From Nitrobacter sp963807355 (GTDB lineage Bacteria; Pseudomonadota; Alphaproteobacteria; Rhizobiales; Xanthobacteraceae), in contig CAWEBX010000002.1 in NCBI GenBank assembly GCA_963807355.1, forward strand, positions 52,855 to 116,854: a DNA stretch of 64,000 bases, written 5' to 3'. Shown piece by piece: positions 11,623-20,814 of this stretch; position 1 is the stretch's first letter, and each line of letters opens with the position of its first letter. A program made the position numbers and the translations under genes. The notes below the pieces were generated by a model. That model was not told the origin of the DNA, ran no database searches, and was given only the letters and a program-made list of their open reading frames with translations.

Positions 11623-11849
11623 GCGGGAGGCTGGCTCGTGAATTTGTCAGGTGGCGAGGGTCTCCGACCATAGTCGCGCAACCTCGGCAAAACCAGCCCC
11701 TTTCGTTCCGCTTCGCCTGGCGGTGCGGCTCTGTTAAAGCATCTGTCGGCCAGGTAAATCTCGGCTAGCCCTAAGAAAATGCTCTCAATTATAATAGCTT
11801 GTGCGTATTCGGTATCCACTTTGCGGGATACGCTCTGGTTGGAGCATGG

Positions 11850-12434
11850 ATGAGTGTGCAGGAACAAGTTGACCCGGCTATTGGTAGTTCCGACAGCGAT
11901 CTCTGGGTATTTGCCTATGGTTCGCTGATGTGGCGACCGGGATTCGATTTTGCCGAGCAGATTCCGGCGCGGCTGATCGGCGAGCACCGGGCGCTCTGCG
12001 TCTATTCGTTCGACCATCGCGGGACGCCGGAGAGACCGGGGCTGGTTCTCGGGCTCGACCGGGGTGGAGCTTGCCGGGGCATCGCATTCCGCGTTGCAGC
12101 CAGCCGGCGCGAGACCACAATTGCGTATTTGCGGGAGCGCGAGCAGACCACCCACGTCTACCGCGAGGTGACGCGCTCCGTCTGGCTCGAGGACGACGCG
12201 CGCCGGCGGGTCAGCGCGCTCGCTTACGTGGTCGATCGCGGACATGTCCAGTATGCCGGACGGCTGACGCTGGCGGAACAGGTCCATTATGTCCGCCAGG
12301 GGCACGGCCGATCCGGACACAATCGGGACTATGTATTGTCGACCGTGAAGTCGATCGAGTCACAGGGCTTTCGCGACCCTAAACTTCATCAGCTGGCGGA
12401 GCTGCTGCACAATGATGCGCGGTTGCCCAGGTAG
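11850..12434 (+). CDS. ChaC-type gamma-glutamylcyclotransferase
   Basis: A 194-residue protein of the ChaC/GGCT family, which cleaves the gamma-glutamyl group of glutathione to 5-oxoproline and Cys-Gly. The substrate loop motif VFAYGSLMWRPGF (about 17-29) and the later YLREREQTTHVYREV, containing the candidate catalytic Glu, are visible. The start is set at ATG 11850, the first Met that leaves a normal-length N-terminus before the YGSLMW motif. It stands alone, divergent from the DUF2125 gene and convergent with plsC. Confidence 0.9.
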   Translation: MSVQEQVDPAIGSSDSDLWVFAYGSLMWRPGFDFAEQIPARLIGEHRALCVYSFDHRGTPERPGLVLGLDRGGACRGIAFRVAASRRETTIAYLREREQTTHVYREVTRSVWLEDDARRRVSALAYVVDRGHVQYAGRLTLAEQVHYVRQGHGRSGHNRDYVLSTVKSIESQGFRDPKLHQLAELLHNDARLPR

Positions 12435-12485
12435 GTGGGATGCAAGCAGTTCTGAATAGGACTCTTGGCGTTTCGAGATCATGCT

Positions 12486-13244
12486 CTAATCCTCCGCCGC
12501 CCGACCGAACAACCGCCCCTGCTCACGCAGTCCCAACTCGACCAGCGAAGCGGTCGACCCTTCGATCGACGCCATCAAGCGCGACATGAATTCATCGCGC
12601 CGCAATCCCGGTGGCAGCGGATCGAGGAATTCAACCGTAATCGTTCCCGGATAACGCAGGAACGTCCGGCGCGGCCAGCACAGACCGGAGTTGAGGGCCA
12701 CCGGAATACACGGCACGTCGCCTTCGGCATAGATCATGGCGACGCCGCTCTTGTAGGCTGGCGGGGCTCCGATCGGACGTCGCGTGCCTTCCGGGAAGAT
12801 AACGAGCTGACGCCCGAGACGCATCTCCTCCCGCGTCATCCGGATCAGCATCTTGAGCGAGCGTATGCCGGCCTTGCGGTCGATGCCGATCATGCCCGTC
12901 TTCAGCAGATACCAGCCAAAGAACGGAATCCATGTCAGCTCGCGCTTGAGGATGAAGACCGGCTGGTCGATAAGACTAAAGAGCGCGAAGGTCTCCCACA
13001 TCGACTGATGTTTCGAGGCAAAGATCAGCGGGCCTTTTGGAATCCTCCCGGTACCGAGAATTTTGACGCGCGTGCCGCAGATGACGCGCATCAGCCAGAT
13101 ATTCCAGCGTCCCCAAGCCTTCGCCATCCTGACAAGCACCGCGCGCGGCATCACGAATGTCGGGAGCGCGGCAACGATCCAGACTGCCATCGTCAAATAG
13201 AGCAGAACGTTGAAGACCAGCGAGCGCACAAAGATCGAAATCAT
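12486..13244 (-). CDS. plsC: 1-acyl-sn-glycerol-3-phosphate acyltransferase (PlsC family)
   Basis: A 252-residue membrane-associated acyltransferase that makes phosphatidic acid from lysophosphatidic acid. It has an N-terminal membrane helix (about 5-30), the acyltransferase block SKHQSMWETF (an HX4E variant of the usual HX4D), and FPEGTRRPIG in block III. ATG 13244 is used; a TTG one codon upstream is in frame. It follows the DUF218 gene by 87 bases on the same strand and is probably the last gene of a ftsE-ftsX-DUF218-plsC cluster for cell envelope growth. Confidence 0.92.
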   Translation of the reverse strand: MISIFVRSLVFNVLLYLTMAVWIVAALPTFVMPRAVLVRMAKAWGRWNIWLMRVICGTRVKILGTGRIPKGPLIFASKHQSMWETFALFSLIDQPVFILKRELTWIPFFGWYLLKTGMIGIDRKAGIRSLKMLIRMTREEMRLGRQLVIFPEGTRRPIGAPPAYKSGVAMIYAEGDVPCIPVALNSGLCWPRRTFLRYPGTITVEFLDPLPPGLRRDEFMSRLMASIEGSTASLVELGLREQGRLFGRAAED

Positions 13245-13331
13245 CAAGCATCCAATTCCGTGGTGTTAATTGGCGCGTAGTCTAATTGCAAAAGCCCGAA
13301 GCCGGACGGCGTGGTCGAACGCCCCGGTCGG

Positions 13332-14009
13332 CTAATCGCCGTTTTCGGGGGGAAGTTCGAGGCCAAGATGGGCCAGACGAACCCGCGCCTCCGCAGCGAT
13401 GTATTTGACATACTCCGATAACAAGAGCCGCAGGGTAGCGGCGCTGGTCCACCATGGCTCTTCGCGCCACTTGTCGCCGATGACCGCGAACGGAATCAAG
13501 GTGACGTTCGGCATCGCGTGCGACAGTTCGACGATGGCGCGAGGCATATGATAATTCGACGTCACCACAATTAGCGAACGGAAGCCCTGCTCGTCGACCC
13601 AGCGCCGCGTCTCGCTTGCGTTGCTCCGGGTGTTAACCGCGGAACGATCGAGATCGACGCAGCATGTCAGCAGTCGCTGGTTGTCCGGCAACGAGCGCGA
13701 AATATCGCTGACCCCGTTGGTCGGATGAACACCCGAAATCAGCAGCCGCTTGCCGTAGCCGCCGGCCAGCAACTCGACGGCATCGGAAATCCGCGACGAG
13801 CCGCCGGTGAGCACGACAATGCCGTCCGCGTTACCGGCGGGCTTTGTCTCCACCCCTCGCAGTTGCGACAGAAATCCGACGAAGCCCACCCCTGCCCCGA
13901 CAAAGGCAATCCCGACGGCGGCAACCGCGGCCGCGAGCAACGTGCGGCGCCGCCGCGCCGGCACCCGACCCGAGGCTTCCGGTTTGTCATGGCGGGTTTG
14001 TTCACTCAT
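13332..14009 (-). CDS. YdcF/ElyC-like DUF218 membrane protein
   Basis: A 225-residue protein with an Arg/Lys-rich N-terminus, one membrane segment (about 25-48), and a DUF218 domain starting at DGIVVLTGGSSRISDAVELL, with later VVTSNYHMPRAI. ElyC and SanA relatives act in envelope integrity and lipid-carrier metabolism; the precise reaction is not known for this group. The gene lies 94 bases after ftsX and 87 bases before plsC on the same strand, in line with an envelope role. Confidence 0.85.
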   Translation of the reverse strand: MSEQTRHDKPEASGRVPARRRRTLLAAAVAAVGIAFVGAGVGFVGFLSQLRGVETKPAGNADGIVVLTGGSSRISDAVELLAGGYGKRLLISGVHPTNGVSDISRSLPDNQRLLTCCVDLDRSAVNTRSNASETRRWVDEQGFRSLIVVTSNYHMPRAIVELSHAMPNVTLIPFAVIGDKWREEPWWTSAATLRLLLSEYVKYIAAEARVRLAHLGLELPPENGD

Positions 14010-14103
14010 CCGTTCGATGTCCTGGTCCCCTCGACTTTAGTGCGTTTTGGGGCGAAGTGGAATTCGGCCGCGCCGGAATGTCGCGCTGGCCCTGAGCGAC
14101 TGC

Positions 14104-15075
14104 TCAATCGATCTCATCAAGCGTCGCGAACAATGTGCGGCGGGAAGCCCAGGCGGTGACCGCCGCAATCAGGACCGTCTGGCCAGCCAGCACGAGATAG
14201 CCGGACGGGCGCAGCGAGAACGTGCCCAGCAGCGCCGCAAACTGATCTCCCACCGGCGTTCCGGAAAACCAATTGGCGATCGATTCGGAGAACCCGAACA
14301 TCAGCATCGCGGCGACACAACCGATCACGCCGCCCCTCAGCCCGAGCCGCAGGAAATGACGCAGGAAGTGATTGGCGATGTAACGGTCGCTGGCCCCGAC
14401 GAAATGCAGCACCTCGACGATCGGACGATTGGCCGCCATGGCCCCCCGGGTCGCGAACGATACCGAGATAATGGTCGCAATAATGACCAGCGCGAGAACA
14501 CCGATTCCGGCGAACACGGTCGCGTTGGTCATCGATCGCATCCGGTCGATCCAGGCGCGATGGTCGTCCACGCTGGTCGATGGCGCCAGTTGCGTCACGC
14601 GGCTACGAAGCCCTTCCAGATCGAGCCTGGTCCCTGGCGCGGCACGCGCCACAATCATGCGCGGTATCGGCAGATCGTCGAGCGACAGACCGCTGCCGAG
14701 CCAAGGCTCCAGCAGCTTGCCCGACTCCTCCTTGGTGTACGGCCGGACATCGAGGATTCCCGGATGCTCCCGAGCCGCGGCGGCGACCGCGGTTACATCG
14801 CGCTCGAGGTCGCGGCCGGCGACGGGACGCACCTGGATGGTGATTTCGCTCGCGACCTCCGACTGCCATTCCGCAGCCGAAGCGTTGATCAGCAGCACCG
14901 CCCCGGTCGTGATCGACGCCAGAAACGTCATGATGGCAACAACGGCCACCAGAGCACGGCCTGCGATCGATGCACGCGGTACGATCGGCGACATATTGCG
15001 TGCGCGGACCGGCACCTGCGGGCGTTCGCGCCCGAGATCCATCAGCACATCGTGTCGGTCCCCTGCCTTACTCAT
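14104..15075 (-). CDS. ftsX: Cell division protein FtsX
   Basis: A 323-residue permease subunit of FtsEX, which couples ATP hydrolysis in FtsE to activation of septal peptidoglycan hydrolases. An N-terminal cytoplasmic segment precedes the first membrane helix (about 36-58); a periplasmic domain (about 60-170) and three further helices follow, including VFAGIGVLALVIIATIIS. The C-terminus has the FtsX/MacB permease pattern. ATG 15075 overlaps the ftsE stop (ATGAGTAA), so translation is coupled to ftsE. Confidence 0.93.
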   Translation of the reverse strand: MSKAGDRHDVLMDLGRERPQVPVRARNMSPIVPRASIAGRALVAVVAIMTFLASITTGAVLLINASAAEWQSEVASEITIQVRPVAGRDLERDVTAVAAAAREHPGILDVRPYTKEESGKLLEPWLGSGLSLDDLPIPRMIVARAAPGTRLDLEGLRSRVTQLAPSTSVDDHRAWIDRMRSMTNATVFAGIGVLALVIIATIISVSFATRGAMAANRPIVEVLHFVGASDRYIANHFLRHFLRLGLRGGVIGCVAAMLMFGFSESIANWFSGTPVGDQFAALLGTFSLRPSGYLVLAGQTVLIAAVTAWASRRTLFATLDEID

Positions 15076-15748
15076 AGATGTGCAGCCGTCCCTGATGCAG
15101 CACCAGCCGCCGCGCATCGTACTGATCCATCAGAGCGATATCGTGGGTGGCAATGATGACCGCCGTGCCGGACTTGTTCAGCTCGATGAACAGCCGCAGC
15201 AAACGTTGCCCAAGTGTCGGATCGACGTTGCCGGTCGGCTCGTCTGCCAGCAGAAGCTGCGGTCGCGCTATCACCGCGCGAGCGATCGCTGCGCGCTGCT
15301 TCTCCCCTCCGGACAGGACCGGTGGCAGCGCATCCATGCGCTCGCCAAGACCCACCCACTTCAGAAGATCGATGACTTCGCGGCGGTAGGTCGACTCATC
15401 GCGGCCCATAACCCGGAATGGCAATGCGACGTTTTCGTAAGTGGTCATGTGGTCGAGCAGGCGAAAGTCCTGCCACACGATCCCGATACGCTTGCGCAAG
15501 TCGGCGATCGCATCCTTGCTCAGCAACGAGACGTCCTGACCGAACAGGTTGACAAGACCCCTCGTCGGCCGCAGCGACAGAAAAAGCAGTCGCAGCAGGG
15601 AGGATTTACCCGCGCCCGACGGGCCGGTGAGGAACTGAAAGGAACGGGCGGGAAGATGAAAGCTGAGGTCGCGCAAAATCTCCGGGCCGAGCCCGTAACG
15701 CAAGCCGACATTTTCGAACCGGATCAAGCCTTGTGTCCCGATTTCCAA
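15068..15748 (-). CDS. ftsE: Cell division ATP-binding protein FtsE
   Basis: A 226-residue ABC ATPase that pairs with FtsX at the divisome. Walker A is GPSGAGKSS (about 41-49), the signature is LSGGEKQR (about 140), and Walker B with the following Glu is LLLADEPTGNVD (about 162). No ATG precedes the conserved IRFENVGLRYG start: the frame opens with TTG 15748, and a second TTG at 15727 would give a protein beginning directly at that block. I cannot decide between these two starts. First gene of the cluster running down to plsC. Confidence 0.93.
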   Translation of the reverse strand: MEIGTQGLIRFENVGLRYGLGPEILRDLSFHLPARSFQFLTGPSGAGKSSLLRLLFLSLRPTRGLVNLFGQDVSLLSKDAIADLRKRIGIVWQDFRLLDHMTTYENVALPFRVMGRDESTYRREVIDLLKWVGLGERMDALPPVLSGGEKQRAAIARAVIARPQLLLADEPTGNVDPTLGQRLLRLFIELNKSGTAVIIATHDIALMDQYDARRLVLHQGRLHIYE

Positions 15749-16077
15749 GTTCGCAATATTCCAGCGTTTCCTTTCGCGAACCTGGAATTCGAAAGGACAC
15801 TAATGTGCCGGTTTCCGAAGTTCGCCCTCCATGCAACAACTCAATGATTCTGAGTGTGGTTGGACCGAAAGGTCCCTTGATCACCTCGCTGAATGAAGAA
15901 AATGGATAATCACCACACGAACGTTCGGTCGAGGGAGGCTGACGCCGGCGCGGCCCCAACCACATCTGTGACCTCTGAAACAAAGCTCACCCTCGTCCCC
16001 TTGTGCGTCGGTTATGGTTTCCGATTCGTTAACGGTCAGCGCGTAGACTTCCGGCAGTCACTTCTGGCGATTCGTCC
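15749..16077. other. Divergent intergenic region between ftsE and the zinc-ribbon gene
   Basis: No gene is seen. It should hold the promoters of both divergent units. A small GAAA-tetraloop hairpin (GGACC-GAAA-GGTCC) lies near 15862-15875 without a T tract. I cannot assign -35/-10 boxes with confidence. Confidence 0.4.
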
Positions 16078-16935
16078 ATGCACATTGTATGCCCACACTG
16101 TACGACATCCTATGCGGTCGATCTCGCAAGTTTCGGCGGAACGGGCCGCACCGTCCGCTGTTCGCGCTGCAAGAAAACATGGCGGGCGGCGCCTGACAAT
16201 ATCGCCAACGTTCGCATCCCCACGATGGCGGGAGCGGACGAGATGGCGGGATGGACCGATCCCCCGAAGACCGGCGACATGCCGTCTGTCGACAGTCCGT
16301 CGATCGCCAGCGATTTGCCGAAATCCCCCGAACTCGGGGGGCCGCCACAGGATCTCGCCGGTGTCTGGACTTCGCCGGCCCGACAGGACAATACGCCCCA
16401 CGACAATACGGCGCGCGATGACAAACGTCCGCTCTCCATTGCTTCGCGGTTCCGCGACCGGCTCAAGCCCTTATTCGCGCTTCGCACGCCAGCGATCACT
16501 CTGAACACCTTCTGCGTCGCGATGGCGGCGATGGTGCTGGCTCTTGTCATCTGGCGTGTCGAGATCGTGCGCCTGCTGCCGCAAACCGCAACGTTCTATC
16601 GGCTGGTCGGACTGGAGGTGAACCTGCGCGGGTTGGCCTTCAAGGACGTCAAGACGTCGACCGAAACCGTCGACGGCAAGCCGGTGCTGGTGATCGAAGG
16701 CATGATCGTCGCGCAAAGCCGCAAGCCGGTCGAATTGCCGCGCCTGCGCTTCAGTGTCCGTGACGCGCATGAAACCGAAATCTACGCGTGGAACGCAGTG
16801 CTCGAGCAGGCAGCGCTCAAGCCCGGCGAAAACGTCTGGTTCCGGACACGGCTGGCGGCCCCGCCATCTGAAGGCCGCAGGATCGGTGTTCGCTTCTTCA
16901 ACCGGCAGGACCTTGCGGCCGGGAACGGAGCCTAA
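16078..16935 (+). CDS. MJ0042-type zinc-ribbon membrane protein
   Basis: A 285-residue protein. Residues 1-37 form a zinc ribbon with two CxxC pairs (VCPHCTTSYAV and RCSRCKKTW) of the MJ0042/zinc_ribbon_5 type. A hydrophilic Pro/Asp-rich linker follows to about 135, then a single membrane helix (about 142-165), and a C-terminal beta-rich DUF3426-like domain (about 175-285). In alphaproteobacteria such proteins commonly sit beside ftsEX and a CpdR-like regulator, as here. The function is unknown; the topology suggests a cytoplasmic metal-binding head and a periplasmic tail. cpdR follows after 3 bases. Confidence 0.85.
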   Translation: MHIVCPHCTTSYAVDLASFGGTGRTVRCSRCKKTWRAAPDNIANVRIPTMAGADEMAGWTDPPKTGDMPSVDSPSIASDLPKSPELGGPPQDLAGVWTSPARQDNTPHDNTARDDKRPLSIASRFRDRLKPLFALRTPAITLNTFCVAMAAMVLALVIWRVEIVRLLPQTATFYRLVGLEVNLRGLAFKDVKTSTETVDGKPVLVIEGMIVAQSRKPVELPRLRFSVRDAHETEIYAWNAVLEQAALKPGENVWFRTRLAAPPSEGRRIGVRFFNRQDLAAGNGA

Positions 16936-16938
16936 GTC

Positions 16939-17331
16939 ATGGCGCGGGTTCTGATCGCTGACGACGAGGACTCGATGCGTTCGCTGGTCGCCCGCGCCAT
17001 CGCCATGGACGGCCACGAGACAGTGACCGCGGCCGACGGCGCCGAAGCGCTGGATATTCTGACAGGTGACGCGCGCGCTTTCGACGTTCTGCTCACTGAC
17101 ATCAAGATGCCTATCATGGACGGCATTGCGCTGGCTCTCGCGGTCGCTCGCGATTTCCCCGACGTGGTCATCCTGCTGATGACAGGTTTCGCCGATCAGC
17201 GCGAGCGCGCCTCGGGTCTCAACGCTATTGTGCACGACGTCGTTACGAAGCCGTTCTCGGTGGCCGATATCCGCTCTGCCGTCGCCGGGGCATTGAGGAC
17301 GCTGACTGACGGAACGATCAGTAATCCTTAA
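16939..17331 (+). CDS. cpdR: Single-domain response regulator CpdR
   Basis: A 130-residue receiver domain without output domain. The acidic pair is D8/D9, the phosphoacceptor D54 lies in LLTDIKMPIMDG, T82 in LLMTGFAD, and K104 in VVTKPFSV. CpdR, when unphosphorylated, directs ClpXP to the cell pole to degrade CtrA and other substrates; its phosphate comes from the CckA-ChpT relay. The assignment rests on the receiver sequence and on the conserved context after the zinc-ribbon gene. Its 3' end overlaps the convergent TIGR02302 gene by 14 bases. Confidence 0.9.
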   Translation: MARVLIADDEDSMRSLVARAIAMDGHETVTAADGAEALDILTGDARAFDVLLTDIKMPIMDGIALALAVARDFPDVVILLMTGFADQRERASGLNAIVHDVVTKPFSVADIRSAVAGALRTLTDGTISNP

Positions 17332-19828
17332 GCAACCGTTCGATGTAATCGAGTTCGATTTTCGGCCGTGACGGATCGGCGATGCGGCGGCGCAACTCTT
17401 CAAGAATGCGGCGCACTCGCTGTACGTCGATTTCGCCAGGAATTTTGACTGTCGTATCGTTGCCGAACTCGCGGCCATGCAGCGGGCGCCCCAACGGGTC
17501 AGTCTGACCACCATTTTGCCGGCCCACTCGGCTATCCGGCCCATCTTCACCCTGCTGCAAGGCTTCAGCAAGGCTTCGAGCGCCCTTGCGCAGCGCATCG
17601 AGGGCCCGGCCTTGCGCGTCGACGGCGCTATCGGCATGGCCTTCGCCAAGCCGGCCGTCGGCCTGGCCCATTGCGGAATCGGCCTGGCCGAGATCGTCAC
17701 CTGGCCCGGCCGACTGACCTTGCATGCCGTGCTGGCTCGGCCCCATTCCGCGTTTGGCAAGTTCCTGCTGCAATGTCTGAAGCCTGTCACGCAGGGCCTG
17801 CTGATCCCGCTGCAGACCGCTCATGGCATTCTGGCCGCTGCGCTCTTGGCCGTGATCGTGATCGCGACGCGAATCCAAACCCTGCCTGTAGGTCTTGTCG
17901 CGCAACTGCTGCTGCTTTCGGATCATGTCACCGAGTTCATTCAGCGACTGTTGCAGATCTCCTCCCTCACCCTGGCCCGGCTGCGCCATTTGCAGATTCT
18001 CGAGCATTTGCTGCAACTGATCGAGCAATTGCCTGGCGGCGTCCTTGTCGCCCGAGCGGGACAGACGCTCCATGCGCTCGATCATGTTGTCGAGGTCCTG
18101 CGGGCGCATGACCCTGCTGTTGGGATCGAGCGGACGCGCCAGTTGCTCCGGATTGTTGCGCATCTGTTCGGCCAACTGGCGCAGGTAATTATCCAGCGCC
18201 GCGCGCAGATTCTCGGTGAGCTTCTTGATCTCCTCATCGCTCGCGCCGCGCTCCAATGCTTCCTTCAGTGCATCCTGCGCGGCACGCAGCGCTTTCTCGA
18301 CGTCGGTGATATTACCATCCTCGATGCTTACGGCGAGCCCCCAGAGGCTGGCAACGACCTCACGCAACTGGGCATCGATGCGCGCTTCCTCGAGCTGCTT
18401 CGTTACGCTGTAAAGACCGAGATACTCCCCCACCTTGGGAGTGAATACCTCGGGGGCGATCAGGAGAGCATCGAGTGCCGTATGGACCTGCTTATTCTGA
18501 TTAGCGTCCAGCGCCAGGATGCGGCGCTGCTCGATCAGCGCGCGCGCAAGCGGTTTAGTGAACACGCGTTCCGGCAGGCGCAGGTCGAGCGGTTCGCTGC
18601 GCCCCTCGTTTCCGGCATCGTCGCGCGCGGTCAGCGTCAAGGTCACTTCGGCGCCAGCGTAGGGACTTTCGCTCAGATCCTTGACCGTCTGCCCGATTCC
18701 GCTGCGGGGTCTGGCATTCGGCAATACCAGCGCGAATTGCGGCGGATCGAACAATGGGCGCGCGACCGCTCCGTCCTTTGCAGCGGGCCCGGGTCGGGTC
18801 GAAAATTCCGCATGGGCTTCGGTCACGCCGTAATCGTCCTCCAGGCGATAGGACATCAGCAACGATCCGCGCGCCTGGCGCTCCGGCCGCTTGGCCAGCG
18901 ATATGGCCGGGACGCGATCGGCAATTGCGCTAAATGTCCATTGCGGTAGCCCCGCCGGGGCGCGCACACGAGCCGTACCATCCGCGACAATGGTGAAATG
19001 CCGCTCGTTCGTACCTTCCGGGGGCTTGTCGGCATTAGCCTTTTCAGTCACGCCGCCGCCGAGCGCGACGTCGAAGCTGCCTCCGCTCGAACGCACGGTC
19101 AACGTGCTGCCCGCAGGCACCGGAAGCGGCCCGCCATCGAAGGACGCCGGATCCGCGTTGGTCTTGGACAGGATGATCGGGGGCTTGCCGGTATAAGGCG
19201 GCGGAGCCACCCACGCATCGACCCTGACATTGGTCGATGTCAGCATTCCATTCCAGTCGAACGCAGCAGCCACGCGCTCGGTCCGTTCGCCGTCCGCAGC
19301 GATATAGGTCGCGACCATCAGCACCATCACCAGCGATCGCAGCGCCCACCGGTCGTGCAGCGGTAGCCTCGGCGACGGCAATCCGGCGCGAACACGCTTG
19401 ATCGCCGTCAACGTGCGCGCGCGCTGTGCCTGCCACAAAGCATGCGCGACCGGATCCCGGGTCGCCAGCGTGTCGGCGAGCGCGGTGACGGGACGATGGC
19501 GAAGGCCAGCACTGCGGTCGAGCCGGCCCAATCCTTCCTCGCGGCTGGGCCAGCGGAACCTGATGGCAGGCGCCATCGCCGCAATGGCGAGCAGAACAAA
19601 TGCAGCAAGGGCAACGGCGCGTCCCATCACTGGTAGAACAAGCCAAACGCCAGCCCAGGAAACCGCCAGAAAAAGCCCGCCGACGCAAAGCAGCCGCGCA
19701 AGATGCGGCCATGCCCTTTCCCATGCGATCACCCACCTTGCGCGCTGCAGAGCTCGCGTCAGTTCAAGTCCCGCCAACTCACGCTGGTCGCCGTCCTGAC
19801 TGGATGGATCGAAGGGAACACCGCTCAA
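17318..19828 (-). CDS. TIGR02302 family (DUF4175) membrane protein
   Basis: An 836-residue protein of the alphaproteobacterial TIGR02302 family, function unknown. It has two N-terminal membrane helices (about 48-65 and 70-92), a large periplasmic-type region (about 190-430), helical segments (about 440-600), and a Gln/Gly/Asp-rich low-complexity stretch (about 600-760). The C-terminus VQRVRRILEELRRRIADPSR is well structured. The apparent start is TTG 19828 with GGAG 7-8 bases upstream; no ATG lies earlier in the conserved part. Convergent with cpdR. Confidence 0.88.
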   Translation of the reverse strand: MSGVPFDPSSQDGDQRELAGLELTRALQRARWVIAWERAWPHLARLLCVGGLFLAVSWAGVWLVLPVMGRAVALAAFVLLAIAAMAPAIRFRWPSREEGLGRLDRSAGLRHRPVTALADTLATRDPVAHALWQAQRARTLTAIKRVRAGLPSPRLPLHDRWALRSLVMVLMVATYIAADGERTERVAAAFDWNGMLTSTNVRVDAWVAPPPYTGKPPIILSKTNADPASFDGGPLPVPAGSTLTVRSSGGSFDVALGGGVTEKANADKPPEGTNERHFTIVADGTARVRAPAGLPQWTFSAIADRVPAISLAKRPERQARGSLLMSYRLEDDYGVTEAHAEFSTRPGPAAKDGAVARPLFDPPQFALVLPNARPRSGIGQTVKDLSESPYAGAEVTLTLTARDDAGNEGRSEPLDLRLPERVFTKPLARALIEQRRILALDANQNKQVHTALDALLIAPEVFTPKVGEYLGLYSVTKQLEEARIDAQLREVVASLWGLAVSIEDGNITDVEKALRAAQDALKEALERGASDEEIKKLTENLRAALDNYLRQLAEQMRNNPEQLARPLDPNSRVMRPQDLDNMIERMERLSRSGDKDAARQLLDQLQQMLENLQMAQPGQGEGGDLQQSLNELGDMIRKQQQLRDKTYRQGLDSRRDHDHGQERSGQNAMSGLQRDQQALRDRLQTLQQELAKRGMGPSQHGMQGQSAGPGDDLGQADSAMGQADGRLGEGHADSAVDAQGRALDALRKGARSLAEALQQGEDGPDSRVGRQNGGQTDPLGRPLHGREFGNDTTVKIPGEIDVQRVRRILEELRRRIADPSRPKIELDYIERLLKDY

Positions 19829-20132
19829 CTGTGTCTCCGGGCTACTGGAGCCATTCCGGCCTTGGAGCCTTTCCGCTTCTGACAGAATTAGAAGCGTGAT
19901 GATTTTGATCTGTGTTTCTTCAGACGGCGCGGCGCCTGATCCGGGTCAAACCCGCGCATCGCCACTCGAAACGAGATAAACAGCACCTTACCACGGCGGC
20001 GGCAATGAGGCATCGGAAACGACTGAACCGCTCAGGCTCAGCCTGACGGCGTGATGTGCCGGTCGGTCCAGTCAGGCCGAACCGGTCCAGGCCTTCCGCA
20101 AGAAAAACGCTCAGGAGCGTTGCGGGAACAGG
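19829..20132. other. Intergenic region with ogt terminator and repeat fragment
   Basis: No gene is seen. Positions 19885-19915 (ATTAGAAGCGTGATGATTTT) look like a short remnant of the interspersed repeat family. 20100-20122 is an intrinsic terminator on the minus strand for ogt. Confidence 0.5.
20100..20122 (-). terminator. ogt: Intrinsic terminator after ogt
   Basis: On the minus strand AACGC...GCGTT closes on a TCCTGA loop and runs into TTTCTT, beginning 11 bases after the ogt stop. Confidence 0.65.
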
Positions 20133-20687
20133 TCAATCGAACAAGCTTGGCGTGTGATTGATGATCGCGCCCTCGATGGCAAGCATTTTCAGCTTGGTCG
20201 CAACGCCGCCGTTCGCCGAGAAGCCTCCCGGCTTGTCGCCGGCTGCAAGCACGCGATGGCACGGCACCACGATCGGACACGGATTACGGCCGAGAGCCTG
20301 ACCGACATCGCGCGACAGTTCAACGCCGCCGAGACGTTTGGCGATGTCGCCATAGGTCATCGTCCTGCCCGGAGGAATGGTGCGTGCGATGTCATAAACG
20401 CGGCGATCAAATTCGCCTACGCCGTCGAGATCGAGCACCACATTGGATAAATCGGTCGGCTTACCTTCAAGCAACGCGTACATGCCGTCAATCGCAGCCT
20501 GTACAGCGTCCGGCGGAACTGCCTCTGCAACGCTCCCGAAACGCTGGAGAATGCGCATCCGGGTTTTGTCCTTATCCGGCAGCGGCAGTTGCACGGCTTC
20601 GACGCCACGCATCGTCCAAACGATACCGCAAATTCCAATCGCGGTATCGAACAGCGCGAATTTACGATCAGCTAGCTGTTCACTCAC
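20133..20687 (-). CDS. ogt: Methylated-DNA--protein-cysteine methyltransferase
   Basis: A 184-residue DNA repair protein that takes the alkyl group from O6-alkylguanine onto its own cysteine. The C-terminal domain has the acceptor motif VVPCHRVLAAGD (Cys near 147), the upstream winged-helix block MTYGDIAKRLGG, and the downstream GGFSANGG. The N-terminal domain (1-85) is the usual ribonuclease-like fold. The start is GTG 20687 with CGGAG about 9 bases upstream. It lacks an Ada regulatory domain, so this is the constitutive Ogt type. Confidence 0.93.
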   Translation of the reverse strand: MSEQLADRKFALFDTAIGICGIVWTMRGVEAVQLPLPDKDKTRMRILQRFGSVAEAVPPDAVQAAIDGMYALLEGKPTDLSNVVLDLDGVGEFDRRVYDIARTIPPGRTMTYGDIAKRLGGVELSRDVGQALGRNPCPIVVPCHRVLAAGDKPGGFSANGGVATKLKMLAIEGAIINHTPSLFD

Positions 20688-20814
20688 GGATCGCTCCGTC
20701 GCAAACTGGCGTATTCATGAGTAAAGGGATTGTGTCTCACAAAAACTCGCGATCACGCCGACTTCGGCCGGCGCAATGGAATGGTGTTCAGCTCCTATAC
20801 CGCGTAGCCGAACT

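Noticed and set aside
14047..15847. Two long plus-strand frames opposite ftsX and ftsE
   Set aside because: They overlap the well-supported ftsEX genes on the other strand and show no domains.
17477..18949. 490-codon plus-strand frame opposite the TIGR02302 gene
   Set aside because: Leu/Gln-rich shadow of the low-complexity region; no motif.
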